Positions 63,796-64,000 of a DNA stretch of 64,000 nucleotides are shown here, piece after piece; positions within the stretch are counted from its first letter, which is position 1, and each line of letters begins with the position of its first letter. A model generated the notes under the pieces. The model saw nothing but the letters and a program-made list of their open reading frames with translations, was not told the origin of the DNA and ran no database searches. The position numbers and the translations under genes are program-made. Origin of the DNA: Marinobacter salarius (lineage in GTDB: Bacteria > Pseudomonadota > Gammaproteobacteria > Pseudomonadales > Oleiphilaceae); contig CP007152.1 of NCBI GenBank assembly GCA_000831005.1, forward strand, positions 124,001-188,000, given 5' to 3'.

Positions 63796-63841
63796 AAAAA
63801 AAGGCTGCGGCACGTGTTGCATGGTTAGCCAGTGCCGCAGC
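63796..63841 (-). terminator. Rho-independent terminator between hpf and ptsN
   Basis: On the minus strand GCTGCGGCAC (63832-63841) pairs with GTGCCGCAGC (63804-63813) and is followed by seven T (63796-63802). Partial read-through would link hpf to ptsN. Confidence 0.85.
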
Positions 63842-63871
63842 TCGATTAACTGTCATGCCGGGGGCGTCGTC

Positions 63872-64000
63872 CTAGCGGGCGCCGTTCCCGTGCATCCGGT
63901 CTACGTTCTTTTCCTTGTGCTTCAGGATCTGCCTGTCCAGCTTGTCTACCAGTGCATCAATGGCAGCGTACATATCGCTGTTTTCGGCCTTTGCGTGAAT
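63872..64000 (-). CDS. hpf: Ribosome hibernation promoting factor, C-terminal part, runs off the window
   Basis: The last 42 codons read [20 protein letters not shown]...[16 protein letters not shown] and stop at TAG (63872-63874 complement). The [15 protein letters not shown] helix is typical of HPF/YfiA. The short tail after it fits the short HPF type that dimerises 70S ribosomes with RMF. rpoN is expected upstream, outside the window. Confidence 0.93.
   Translation of the reverse strand: MHAKAENSDMYAAIDALVDKLDRQILKHKEKNVDRMHGNGAR

Overview
This window looks like a chromosomal core region of a marine gammaproteobacterium, most likely Marinobacter or a close relative. The reasons are moderately high GC, protein sequences and gene order close to Pseudomonas, and almost only housekeeping genes. 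I see no rRNA, tRNA, CRISPR array, transposase or prophage.

Layout. (1) 1-12.4 kb, plus strand: nnrD(end)-tsaE-amiB-mutL-miaA-hfq-hflX-hflK-hflC, a strong terminator, then hisZ and purA. (2) 12.4-16 kb, minus strand: cmoA-cmoB (tRNA wobble uridine modification), srkA and two small membrane proteins. (3) 16-22.7 kb: a FAD oxidoreductase, comF, and the biotin operon bioB-F-H-C-D behind a promoter carrying a BirA-type operator. (4) 22.7-28.5 kb: a small flagellar-rod-like protein, an HExxH protein, two paralogous acyl-CoA dehydrogenases with strong terminators, and a secreted endonuclease I. (5) 28.6-40 kb, mostly minus: a charged small protein, leuS-lptE-holA, a zinc-ribbon protein, and miaB-phoH-ybeY-corC-lnt. 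(6) 40-47 kb: trmH, a YejK-type nucleoid protein, cysD-cysN, a PilZ protein and rimO. (7) 47-64 kb: gatCAB, mreBCD-maf-rng-yhdP-nit, then darP, mgtE and the nitrogen-PTS cluster hpf-ptsN-rapZ-ptsO.

Two things stand out. First, about 25 reading-frame breaks fall in conserved, often essential genes, and every one is explained by one or two missing bases, usually in a short run of identical bases. This is almost certainly sequence error and not gene decay, so I annotate the broken genes as whole genes and give the break points. Second, the longer intergenic spaces hold two families of roughly 75-113 bp palindromic elements. In both, the inner core is conserved but the long outer arms differ completely between copies while staying complementary. 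The first family (five copies) encloses two small hairpins, and all ten apices carry ANGGA on the same strand, spaced 22-25 nt apart, which resembles a CsrA/RsmA dimer-binding site. The second family (two copies) lies only between convergent genes.
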